Under the pieces are notes generated by a model. That model did not search any database. It was given only the letters and a program-made list of their open reading frames with translations, and was not told the origin of the DNA. The position numbers and the translations under genes were made by a program. Below are positions 37,858 to 49,557 of a stretch of DNA of 64,000 nucleotides, in pieces; the stretch's first letter is position 1, and each line of letters opens with the position of its first letter. Location of the stretch: contig CM057228.1 of the NCBI GenBank assembly GCA_029891385.1, positions 64,300,523 through 64,364,522 of the forward strand, written 5' to 3'. The DNA is from Erythroxylum novogranatense. Its lineage: Eukaryota; Streptophyta; Magnoliopsida; Malpighiales; Erythroxylaceae.

Positions 37858-39300
37858 ACAAATTTTTGACGTCATTGTCTAGTGACTACTGTGCTTCAAG
37901 TTACCTTGCTTTAAGGACTTTAACACTTTTTTTTAATGTAATTGCAAGTGTATGAACACAAGATCTACGAGGATTTTAAGCAAACTAAAAGACATGCAAG
38001 TTTCTAACATGACCAAGTTAAAAAGGAAGATTTGAAAAGCAAGACACTAAGAAGCAATAGAGAGGACAGTGATGGATGAAAGGAATCAAGGAGAATAACA
38101 AAGAACTTTTATGGACTTTATAAGACTTGGGATCAATGCTAACCAATAAGGCATAACGAGACCACTAATGCAGACCAACACTTTTGAAATTAAACCTACA
38201 CTGTTGAATATGCTGCAAACTAATGTCTAGTTTTATGGGAAGTTCATTGAGGATCCTAGTTCTCATTTAGCCAACTTTTTGGAGATTTATGACATATTTA
38301 GAAATAATAAGCTGTTGGAAAATGCAACCAAGATAAGGTTCTTTCTGTTTACATTTAAAGTCATAACATAGGAGTAGTTGGTGCAAGACTTTTTGGTAAA
38401 TATTTTTTTAATAAAGACAACTAGGATCATAAAGAAGATTGCTAGTTTCTAGCTAAGCAAAGGGGAGTTATTGTTTAAAGCATGGGAGAGATTCAAAGAG
38501 TTATAAAGGAGTTGTACTTAACATAACTTGCGCTGTAAACATCTATAATGGTGTGAATCCACCTAGATGAGATACCATTGATGCAGTAGCTAGTGGTTCA
38601 CTAATAAGGAAAACATTTGATGTAGCAAGTGATTTGTCGGAATAGATGCCAAACAAAAAATGTCTATAAATTTCAGAGAGGAGTAAATAATAACCAAGCT
38701 TTATAGATAAAAAAAGGAGTGTTTTTTATTGATTCAGTGATAACATAATAGGCTAAAATAAAAAACTTGGCCAAATAATTGAATAGATTGAAAGCCACTT
38801 CTTCTAACCCACTCAAGGCATTTTAATATAGATGTAAACTATGTAGACAAGATAGTAATGTCTTAGCTAATTGCTTCCTAATGGAAAAATTCAATATGCA
38901 ACAACTCAGCTACATGTGAGCACAATAAGGTCGTGGTGGTAATAACCCCTATTCCAACACTTATAATCTTAAGTGGAACAATGTCCACTCAAAATTTTCT
39001 TAGTTTAACAATGTTGTAGGGAATCTAATGACAGCTTAGGGGCCATAAGAATTTCAGTAAGATAGGTTTAATTCATTGGAAATGAAGATAGGCAAGTTAA
39101 TATATATGTTTTATTCCAAATTCATGATCTAAGATGAGAACCAAAAGATCAAGGAAACCAAGCTCAATCAAGTTAAAAAGAACCATACATCTTCCATTCT
39201 CAATCTGGAGGTCCAAATGGCCCAATTAGCCAATACGTTGTCTTTATAAAGTGTGGGGAGTCTCTTGAGAAACAGATAGCCTATTATAAGAGAGCAGCTA
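37858..39300 (+). pseudogene. Decayed Athila-like gag
   Basis: The relic starts with AAATTTTTGACGTCATTG at about 37860, a mutated form of the gypsy leader phrase TTTTTGGCGCCATTGCCG. Plus-strand fragments then follow in gag order: a block like FEIKPTLLNMLQ (from about 38188), ANFLEIYDIFRNN, KAWERFKEL (about 38480), a NPYSNTYN stretch (about 38948), and LEVQMAQLANTL (about 39209). These match the Athila gag layout as I know it. Many stops and frameshifts are present. No pol follows, and a different LTR begins at 39629. Confidence 0.75.
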
Positions 39301-39628
39301 AAAGTCAAGCTCCTCAAGGATATACTATTAAAAAAAGTGAACTTGGGTGGAAAGTCAAATGATCACCTTGACTAAAAGTTGTACTCTATAATTATTAAGT
39401 ATATGCATTCAAAATTGAAGAACCCAGGGAGTTTTATTATACCTTATTTCATTGACAATTTAAAATTTTCTAATTGTTTGTCTTACTTAGGTGAAAGCAT
39501 TAATCTTATCCTTTGTCAATTTTTAGGAAATTAAGGCTAAGAGTTGTGAAGCTGAATTTCATGCTCATCGAGTTAGCAGATTAACCTATAGAGAAATTAT
39601 TTAGTATAGTGGAGAACGTGATAGTTAA
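39301..39628. other. Remnant sequence between gag relic and LTR pile-up
   Basis: Probably a continuation of the Athila-like element into its protease. A block like HLD...NFISLTI is not distinct enough to call. Confidence 0.3.
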
Positions 39629-41554
39629 TGTAACATCTCGTTATCCCATATCAAGGGTTAGAACCCTATAATAGTGTATATGATAGTTTATTGAGAAGTT
39701 AGAACGTGCATTTTATGCTCATGCATAATATAGCATACACATATATGCGAATATTGATTTTTCCACATTGAAATGATTATACATGCATTCACTGAAATTT
39801 TCCTGGTATAATTGAGTTATAAATGTGATTATATTGAGAATTGTGATTTTTATGTGTTGAACATTGATTTGGTGAGTATATGTATTGATTTAGAATATTT
39901 GGTGAAATTTAGGAAATTTCTAAAATTTTGGGTATTTTCGGACTAAGAAAAATGCCAAGTGGCAAGACAATTGATAAATAATAGTAGAATTTATTGTCCA
40001 ATGGCAATGGAAATTTTGATAAATGACTTTGGAATTTATTGACAAGTGTCATTGAAATTTGCGAGGCAATTAGATTAGAAGTTGGAGACAAATAAACTAG
40101 TTATTAATAAGGGTCCAAATGGGAACATAGGAAGGTGACAAGTGGCAATGACAAGTGTCATAACCACTCACTAGTTATCTCGCATGTTTTTACATTTTTG
40201 GAAGAAACTCTCCTCAATATCTTTCGTTTCTACTCTTGTCTTCATCTTCTTCATGGCTTTTTCTTCTTTTTCACGATTTTGATTCACCAAACCTTCATCA
40301 ATGTTACATTTTGCTTTCATCTATCAATTGTTACCTCCATCTTGTTTCCTCTTTCATTTTCCATAAGAAAAACATAACCTAATCCACCTTCAAAATGATG
40401 ATCATATGATATGGCAGGTTAGGGCTTCTTGATATTTTTGAAGAACTTAGAGTTTCATTAAGTAAGTAGCTTGTTAATCATTATGGATAGTCTTAAATGA
40501 AGCACGTATGATGATAGTTAGACAATAAATGGACATAAAATGATGTTTTATGTATGCTGAATGTGAGTGATGAAATGCATAAGTAAATGTCTTGCTTTTG
40601 TAAATGCGTATTATGATTAATGACCCATAAATATTTATAGAGATGATTTTGAGGTAAAATGATCATTATAATAGTGTTGGATGAGTGTAGTAAATTGATG
40701 AATGTATGGACATGTTTGATGTTCTATTGTGTGGCTTTGCTTAATAGTCTTTTATGATTTGTTTTTTGAATGTTTTGAGTTGTATATTGAGGAGAGAATG
40801 AAGAGGAAAGGAAGTAGAAAATATGATCTACGTACAAGATGTGTTAGATGTAAAATGTAGGAAGTTATAAAAATCTGAAAAATTGGAAGAGAGTGGCTGA
40901 AATATTTTAGCTATAGTGTTTCCAGTGATTAAGAATCTGTATTTTAGCCATAACTTGTTCTATAGTTATTCAAATGAAATTATTTTTTATTTAGATTAAA
41001 TTAGAGACATATAGCTACATTTTCCATGGAGATATTGAATTCAAATTCTATCTTTAAGAGTCTCAAAATTAGACATGAAGTTGAGCACTGTATGTAGTAA
41101 ATTGGTGGATTATCACTTGTGTTTATGCTTTGTTTTGAGAATATAAAAACCATAAGTGATAACTTATTATGTAGATGTTATAAGTTGGGAATTAAGGGTT
41201 TAATGAAAGTGAAAGTTAGGCTAACCAAGATGTTAATTTATGTTCTTAAAATGAGATGAATTAAGCTAATAGTTAGGACTGAAATAAAGGTGAAAAATGA
41301 AATAGAACATATGTAGAAAATTTATGATGAAAGTGCATAAGAATATGTTCTATTTTGGTGTTTGTGATCAAGTATAGATTTTGATTTGTATGTGGATGTT
41401 ATTAAAATGAAATTGAGGAATATATGAAGAAGTTATCAACTTGAAATGATGAATGTTGAATACAAATTGTTTAGGACTTATGAATGATATCTGTTATGAA
41501 AAAAGGACAGGATTTCATAAATGATGAGTTTTCATGAAAATGATGAATCAAATG
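39629..41554 (+). mobile_element. Truncated LTR of the TGTAACR family
   Basis: Begins TGTAACATCTCG and parallels the first ~2 kb of the intact solo LTR at 44737. Shared blocks include a TTATGCATRATA-like phrase, CATGCATTCA and AAATTACCAAGTGG-like phrases in the same order. It stops where a different LTR (TGTTGGCCCCC) begins at 41555. Plus orientation. Confidence 0.65.
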
Positions 41555-42900
41555 TGTTGGCCCCCAAATTTTTTTTGATAAATAAGCATGATTAGATTAT
41601 TTTGGGGTCTTACTAGATTAATTTGTGTTGGAATTAATTAGCATGTTAATGTGAGTAAGATAATATGATATAAGTTAAGGGAATTAAAGTGTTAAGGTGG
41701 TAAGTTACATGAGGGGTAGTTTAGGAAGATCACTTAAGCATTAAAGTCTTAAGGCATGAGGGAAGGGGCAAAATGGACAATTGATGCTCATTAAGGGTAT
41801 AAGAGTAAGAGGAAAACTAGTTCGCTTGTGTTAGAAGAAGAAGAAACAAAAATTGAAGAAAGAGAAGAGAGAGAATGTCATGTAGGAGAAAGGAAGAGAA
41901 AGAAAAGAGGGCTAAGCTAGATTTCAACTTTTCTTAACCTTCAAGAGGGATTTTGAGAGTGACCAAGAAGGGAAAAAGGAAGACGAAGGTTAAAGCTTCC
42001 ATTAGAGCCAAGAAAATCATTGTTTGGTGAAGATTCAAGGTGAGCTTGTGTTTTAATATTTGCATTTTTGGAAGGGATTTGGATTTAAAGAGCTTAGGAA
42101 ATGCATGGGTTTAAGTATTCTACAGTCAATTTTATGAATATGTTTTTTTGGGTTGTCCAATTTGAATTCTTTTTGATTTGGGGTTTTTATCAATGTTGAA
42201 GAAAATCAAGAGAGGCAAGAGGAGCAAGAGTTGAGGCTTCTTGAGCAAGGATTTCAAGCAAGGAAATTAAGGTGGGTGACATTTTTATAATTGAGTCAAT
42301 AAGCTATTAAATGTTTTTCAAATAAATGGAATTAATTGATTTTTCAACTTCCTTATAAAAGCGCATTTATTGCTCTTCAAATGTTTGAGAATGTGCCACG
42401 TGCTTTTTGTAGGTGAATTTTGTGAATGAATTTTTGAGTTGATATGAGAATGATTGTTAAATGCTTCATAATTGTAGTATATGTTGCCTTCACATGACTT
42501 GAGAAAGGGTTATTATGATTGGCATATAATTTTGGTAATGGAATTGTGAAATGATGATAGAATTGCATATGAATAGTTGATGTTCATGAAAGACAAGTTT
42601 TCAAAAATATGCCTATTGGGCAAATGTTTTCAGTTCATGAATTACATGTTATGTGGGTTTGGCATAGTCCATTCAAGAAATGTCACGTGCACGTTGACCA
42701 AGAAAAAGCTTCTACCGCTTGCTCTCTAGTGACACGGAGCTCCTTCATAGACTTCCTCAAGTTTACGACTACGCAGGGTCATTATATGCAATTGTGTAGC
42801 TCGTCATATTTATGGATCTATCCAAACCATTATGATGTGTTTATGTGTTTACATGTGTTGACAAGTTTGATAATTGTTTGACTTATGTGAGTTTTGAATT
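41555..42900 (+). mobile_element. Internally deleted LTR of the TGTTGG family
   Basis: Begins TGTTGGCCCCC and after about 100 bases joins the segment equivalent to 52200 of the LTR at 50068. It shares the GAAGATCACTTAAG phrase, the purine-rich GAAGAAGAAGAAACAAAA stretch and the GCAAGGAAATTAAGGTGGGT phrase with the other family members. No 3' terminus is seen before the next LTR start at 42901. Confidence 0.6.
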
Positions 42901-43207
42901 TGTTGGACCCCGAACTTTCCTTGAAATTTTAAAGTGTCAAGTGACATGAAAATGAGGAAATTAGAATGAATAAATAAAAAAGAATTGGAAGAAATAGACT
43001 ATTGACTTGTAAGAAATAGTGATTTGATTTGATATTGGAGTTATAAGCACAAGAAGTGAAAAATTTTGAAGAAATTGAGAGATATGTATGGTGAGAAATT
43101 AGATAAGAAAGTGATTGATGAAAAAGATTATTTGAGAGAATGCGTTACTTGGTGTGTTGTCTTAAGTTAGAATTTCGAGGACAAAATTCTTTTAAAAGGG
43201 GGAGAAA
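42901..43207 (+). mobile_element. LTR stub plus 3' end of internal domain with polypurine tract
   Basis: 42901-42976 duplicates the first ~76 bases of the LTR at 43208. The remainder ends TTCGAGGACAAAATTC...AAAAGGGGGAGAAA at 43207, the usual 3' end of a gypsy internal region and its polypurine tract (43194-43207). This looks like an element reduced by a deletion from inside its 5' LTR to near its 3' end. Confidence 0.6.
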
Positions 43208-44219
43208 TGTTGGACCCCGAACTTTCCTTGAAATTTTGAAGCGTCAAGTGACAAGAAAATGAGAAAATTAGAATGAATAAATAAAAAGAAAATTTTGAAT
43301 GTGAATAGTTAGATGAGATTAAGATAGGCGAAAAATGCTTTTGTTATTGAGGTTTATGTTAAGGTATGGCTTAAAATGGCGTTTGACGTTTAAATGAATT
43401 TGTTAATGAATAAATTGCAAAAATTTAAGAAATAAAGAGAAAAGTGTGAGAATATGAAGAATTAAGAAAAGTTTGACTTTTTGGTCATAGAGAGTTGACT
43501 TTTTGATTTAGGCCAAATTGGAGAAAATGATCTTCATGAAACTTGTAGCTTATGTTAAGAGCTTTCCTTCGACATAAAGTTTGATATTTTTTGATATCGG
43601 GAGTAAAAGTTATGATCAATCAAAGTTTATTTTGTAAAAATGACCATAAGTGTATATTTGCGTATACTCGGCTTTGAGGCCACTCGTCGTACGGATTTAG
43701 TCTAAATTTGAGTAAGTGGTCTTTATGAAAGTTTTAGCTTGTCTGTCAATCCTTCCGACGCTATAAAGTATGCAATTTTTTTATGTGGGAATTGGAAGAT
43801 ATGAAATTTGAATGTTTGGAGTTTGTTTAGGTGATGTTTAATAGAGTAGTAACGTTGACTAGGCTTTTGACCCCTTTATAGATGGAATTGATTTTTTAGT
43901 TCTTCATGGAAGTTGTAGAGCTTCCTTTTATCTTTTCATCGACACCAAATTTGACAAATTTGGAGTTCGGGATCAAGAGTTACGATTTTTTTAAAATTCG
44001 GTTTTATCAATAGATTGAAGTTCTATTCTTTTGTTTTTAATCCGACCCTTTTGCAATCCTTTGCTTACAATTTCTCCGTTCGACATCCGATCAACTTGGT
44101 TTTCAAAACGTTGGATTTATAAGACTTTTATATACATTTTAATGGGAAATTATGATTTTTCTGAGATTAAATTGAAAGAGATTGATTTAGTCAAAGTGAG
44201 TTGAAAATTTTCTAAACAT

Positions 44220-44293
44220 GGGTCAGTATTTTGAGAAATTGTTGATATATGGAGATGGGTCAGTATTTTGAGAAATTGTTGATATATGGAGAT
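44220..44293. repeat. Perfect 37 bp tandem duplication
   Basis: Two identical units (44220-44256 and 44257-44293) begin GGGTCAGTATTTTGAG and end ATATATGGAGAT. They lie inside the LTR that starts at 43208. Confidence 0.95.
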
Positions 44294-44736
44294 CCGATTG
44301 AGTTGATTCTTTAGGCAAAATAAAATAGAGATTTGGGTATACAAATAATATGAAGGAATTGAATTTCAATTTAGCCCCTAAGACTTTCAATTTCTGAATT
44401 GAAGTCGGGTTTAGTGTGCAGTCTTGGATTAGAAAAATCTGAAAGTATTTTGGCCATAATTTTTGCTCTAGTTATCCAAATGAGGTGATTCTTAATTTGG
44501 ATTAAACTAGAGAAATAGAGATACAATTTGTCTAAAGAAAGTGAATTTTAATTCAGCCTCTAAGATTGTCAATTTTTGGATGGAAGTAAAGTACTGGAAA
44601 ATGTGTTAGCATAATGACAATCCAAAATGTTTGGACTATAACTCTTGGTGTAGTGCACCGAATTAAATTATTTTTGTGGCATTATGAAATTAGGACAATT
44701 AAGAACATTTCTCTATAAGGAAGTTTTGACAAATTC

Positions 44737-47700
44737 TGTAACGTCCCATCACCGATGGGAAAGGTAATTTGGTCATTTGGGACAGGTTAGGCGAGCGTAA
44801 ATATACCTCGGTATGCTTATGCATCATATAACCTCTATATTTATATGAATGGTAATTTTTGCACATGCACATGATTGTACATGCATTCATGACATTTCCT
44901 GACATATGTATTTAATGTGAAAATTATGTTATTTGTGCTTGAAAAATTGAATTGGAATGATTTATGTGTGTTTTCCATTTTTAGGGACTTTTAGGAATTT
45001 TTTCTGGAATTTTTGGGGAACAATGTTTAGACCGAAAAAATTACCAAGTGGTAGTCTGATTTGGTTTCTGGTACTGGAAATGACTGTCCAATGGCACTGA
45101 GAAATTAGATACATGATTTTAAGATTTATAACTTTGAGCCATTAAAATTTGGAGACAAATTGGACTAGAAATTGAATTGGAAGTAGAAAGAACCTAAAAG
45201 GAGTTTAAGAAAAAGACAAGTGGCAAGTGACACATGTCTCTTGCCTACTTAGTCTTAGACTTAAAGATTATTAAATTGGCCTAAGTGTCTCAAGCTTCTA
45301 CGAAACTTCTCCTTGGGAAGGTTTAAAAGTCACTTTGATAATTAAAAACCTCCTCCGTCCGTAGCTTTCCTTCCTTTCTTCCTCCTTCGAAATTTTTTTC
45401 TTTCCATCCCATACAACAAGCTTTCCTTGCTACTTACTTGCTTCTCTTTTATTCACACCCAATACCAAACTTAAGCTTTGAAATTATGATGATAGTGGTG
45501 GCTGTACGTGAGGAGTAAAGGTAGAAAGTTGGGATTGTTTGCAAGACTTGGAAAATTGAAAGCTTACTTAGGTAAGATTGTGTTTTTGGCTTGCTTTGTT
45601 GTTAAATGCTTTCATTGTGATAATTGTGCAACAAATTGTATGAGAATTGTGTTGGTGTATATGGGTAGGTACTTTGTTTGTTAAATTGATGGTTAATTGA
45701 TGATTGATGAGGTGGAAGTGATAGGATTTAGTTTAAGTGTAAAAGCTAGAAATTTGACCTTGTACATATTTCAATTTTTTTTACCATGACTCTTTATGTA
45801 GTTGAGAAAATGAGGTGAGGTTTGTCTTGAATTAAAATTGAGATGTTTGGGTACATTTCTTATAAAGGAAGTTCTGCCAAATTGTGGCATGAAGGGGTTT
45901 GAATTTGGCCTTGAAAGTGAGTTGTAGGTGCTGTATGAACAGTAATCTGAACCTTGTGACCTAAAACTTTGATGATTTTTTAAGGTTGATTTGGATTATA
46001 TTTGCTAATTTGGTCTTTATGAAGGTTGAAGAGTTTTGTGTAATCTTTCTAACGCCACTAAGTATGAATTTTTTTGATGTGTAGATTGAAAGTTATGGTC
46101 TATAAAAGTTCAGGTGGTAATTCAGCCCAAAATGTGTTTTGTGTGCAAGTGACTCTAAGTGCATAGGTATGCACTTTTTGTGTTCTAATGTTAATTTTGG
46201 ACTGTTAAGGGTGAAATTGGCTCAAGTGACCTTCTGAAAAGTTGTATCATTTGTTTTGCTCTTTTGATTGATATAAAATTTGGAATTTTTGGCAAAGGGG
46301 ATGAAAAGTTATGATTTTCGGAAAAGTGCTGCACTGTTATGGTAAATGTGTGACTAGGCAGTATCTTTGAGTGCATTTTTGACACCCTTAGAGGTGTTAT
46401 TAAATTTCAAGCTCTTCATGAAACTTGAATATGGTCTTGTTATCTTTCCATCACCACTAAGTATGAAATTTTTCGATATCTAGGTTGAGAGTACTGATCT
46501 GTTGACTTTTGGGTGTTAATATGCTTAGTGCTGGAAAATGTGTTAAGTATAAGGTTTGTGGTGATTATGCATTGAAGCTAAATTCTGGACTGTTGTGATG
46601 TTAATTAGCTCAAATGGTGTTCTGGAAAGTCGTAGAAGAATGTTTTAGCTTTAAAATGGTGCATAATATGCTATTTTTAGATGTACGAATTGTGAGTTAT
46701 GGATTTTGTAAGAATGAATCTGATTTAGGTCATCTGTTAGTTAACAAGCTTTAACGGGGCAGCCACCATCATGGAAGAAATTGACCTAGTTAGAAATGTA
46801 ATTGGCTTCCAAGTCCTTCATGAGAGTTGTAGTATGTTGTCTGATCTTTTTATTGATATAAAGTATACATTTTGTGGACATTTGGGTAAGGAGTTATGAT
46901 TTTTGAAAGATTGTGTGACTGTTCAGGGGGTCATTTATGGGCAGAACTTTGATTGAAAATTTGATTTGTTTAAAGATTGAATTTGCTTCCAAATTGTTCG
47001 TGAAAGTTGTAGAGCATGTTTTGATCTTTCTTTTGGCATAAAACTTGGAATTTTTGGTGAAGTGAATGAGAAGTTATGCTCTTTGGTAAAATGTTGTTCT
47101 GTTTTGGAACCTTATGATTAGGTAGTAACTTTGATGGAAATTTTGACAACCTTAGGGGTTAAATTGGTTCAAGTGTCCTTGAAGGAACTTGTAGAATTTC
47201 TTATTACCTTTCCAATGAGATCTTGTTTGTTATTTTTGGATAAGTGTGTACAGAGTTATGCATGTTAGAAATTCAGATGGTGGAAGAGAGAGAAATAAAT
47301 GCAAACTCTCTTATCTTTTGTTTTGTCCTAAAGCTTCTTTTCCTTATATCTTCGTCATCCGACCTTTGATTGACCTGGTTCTTGAGGCGTCGTATTCATA
47401 AGACAATGATCTACCTCTCCATGTGGAATTGTGGACTTGTGGGATTTAATTGAAACTTAGGGATTGAATCCAAGTGAGAGAATTGATTAAATTTTTAGCA
47501 ATATTCGGACCTATAGAGGTCCAACTTGAGTAATTTTGGTGTCTATGGGTTCCTAAGACATAGGGAAATATTTTTTTGATGTGAATTATAGAATGGTACC
47601 GGGAATGCCACGAACATGCATTGTACACATCTAAATTGCTACATGTGCATTATTTAATATTTCTGATTGTGCATTTGGTAATGTATGAATATTTTGAATG

Positions 47701-49557
47701 TTATAGAGGCACAGTTGAAACGTCATCCCACGAACGTTGCCGAGACTTCCAGGAATTAGCTTGGAAGCTATTTGGTGAGTAACCTAGATGGTTTCTCAAT
47801 TATTAAATGTTTATAATTTTGCACCTATAACACTATGGAGAAGAATGGGGGGCTTGTGCGTTTGTTTATGACTAGATTTCGGACAGGAGGTTCGATGTAT
47901 TGGGAGAGTATGACATAGAAGTGCTATATGTGATTTTAATGTGATTAATTATGAACTACTTGTGTGAATGTGTTCATTTGGGATTGATTATAATGTTGGC
48001 TTTGCTTTATTTCTACATATGCATTCCACGCATGAATGCATGATCAGTTAATGACAGTTGTGACCGGAGTAGCCACCGAGAGCTTAAACCTCAACGTATT
48101 TGGGCCTCGAGCCCACAGTGATTCAGAGCATCAGGCTCACCAATTAATGCGCCCTTATTGGGACAGTTTAGGCACTCGATCACAACAACGTAATAAATTG
48201 GAAAAAAAGGGTCACATACGCATTACATATGCATTTGATTGAATGTCTTGATTGAGTGAAAGGCAAAACGCCTTGTGTTCATGTGAATAATCATGTGGTA
48301 CTTCTGAATAGGTTATTATGATATAACTGTGATCTGTTTGACTATGTATGAATTGGGTGAACCATCGATGATGGTTCCTCACTGAGTTCGCAAACTCACC
48401 CAAAATTGCAAATAATTTTTCAGGACCGAGAGAGTAGACTCCTAGATTCAGAGAGAGACTTTTCCTGCTGTGTAGATTGTGTTGGCAAGAGAATTCATGA
48501 CTCACAGGTCGGTCAGCTAACATTTTTTAGGGTTGACCTAGTTAGCCTTTTTGTAGTAGAGTTCTTTTGGAGTAATGTACAGACAGTAAAAAAACTGACA
48601 GTTATATGCATTTGATTGAATGTCTTGATTAAGTGAAAGGCAAAACGCCTTGTGTTCATGTGAATAATCATGTGGTAGTTCTGAATAGGCTATTATGTTA
48701 TAACTATGATCTGTTTGACTATGCATGAATTGGGTGAACCATCGATGATGGTTCCTCACTGAGTTCGCAAACTCACCCAAAATTACAAATTATTTTTCAG
48801 GACCGAGAGAGTAGACTCCTATCTCCAAAGAGAGACTTTTCCTGCCGTGTAGATCGTGTTGGCAAGAGAAGTCATGACTCACAGGTCGATCAGCTGGCAT
48901 TTTTGAGGGATGACCTAGTTAGGCTTTTTGTAGTAGAGTTCTTTTGGAGTAATGTACAAACAGTAAAAAAACTGACAGTTATATGCATTTGATTGAATGT
49001 CTTGATTGAGTGAAAGGCAAAACGCCTTAGGTTCATGTGAATAATCATGTGGTAGTTCTGAATAGGCTATTATGTTATAACTATGATCTGTTTGACTATG
49101 CATGAATTGGGTTAACCATCGATGATGGTTCCTCACTGAGTTCGCAAACACACCCAAAATTGCAAATTATTTTTCAGGACCGAGAGAGTAGACTCCTAGC
49201 TCCAGAGAGAGACTTTTCCTGCCGTATAGATCGTATTGGCAAGAGAAGTCATAGCTCACAGGTCGGTCAGCTGACATTTTTGAGGGATGACCTAGTTAGG
49301 CTTTTTGTAGTAGATTTCTTTTGGAGTAATGTACAGATAGTAAAAAAACTGACAGTTATGTAAATTACTACTTTGATGATATGAAATGAGAAAATTTTAT
49401 GGTTTCAAAAATTAGTGATTTTCAGTATTGATGCTTTATGATTTGATGCTATGTGAGGTACAGTAGTGATTGTTCGTAGTTTACTCTTATCGTAGGATAT
49501 ATATCGGAATGACCTAAGGGCGTCCCGGTGTATATCCTATGGTAAGGGGGTGCTACA
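44737..49557 (+). mobile_element. Solo LTR, 4.8 kb, TGTAACR family
   Basis: Begins TGTAACGTCCCATC and ends GGGGTGCTACA. Flanking 5 bp repeats AATTC are perfect (44732-44736 and 49558-49562). There is no second LTR, PBS or internal domain, so this is a solo LTR left by recombination. It is related to the LARD-like LTRs: both carry GTGAACCATCGATGATGG, the hairpin and a block that repeats GGCTC / GAGCC. It carries a 377 bp triplication (48231-49360) and several copies of the ~180 bp module. Confidence 0.88.
48231..49360. repeat. 377 bp unit in three tandem copies
   Basis: Units start at 48231, 48608 and 48985 with GCATTTGATTGAATGTCTTG, spaced exactly 377 bp, and each ends near AACTGACAGTTAT. 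They are about 93-97% alike by eye. Each spans the ATCGATGATGG palindrome, the hairpin and the following TTTTTCAGGAC. The third copy has a hairpin-breaking change (AACTC to AACAC at 49146-49150). Confidence 0.93.

Noticed and set aside
42609..42881. 90-codon plus-strand frame
   Set aside because: It lies within an LTR fragment whose sister copies do not keep the frame.
48231..49360. The three 377 bp repeats as a CRISPR-like or gene array
   Set aside because: No spacers, no conserved coding frame; it is an LTR-internal tandem duplication.
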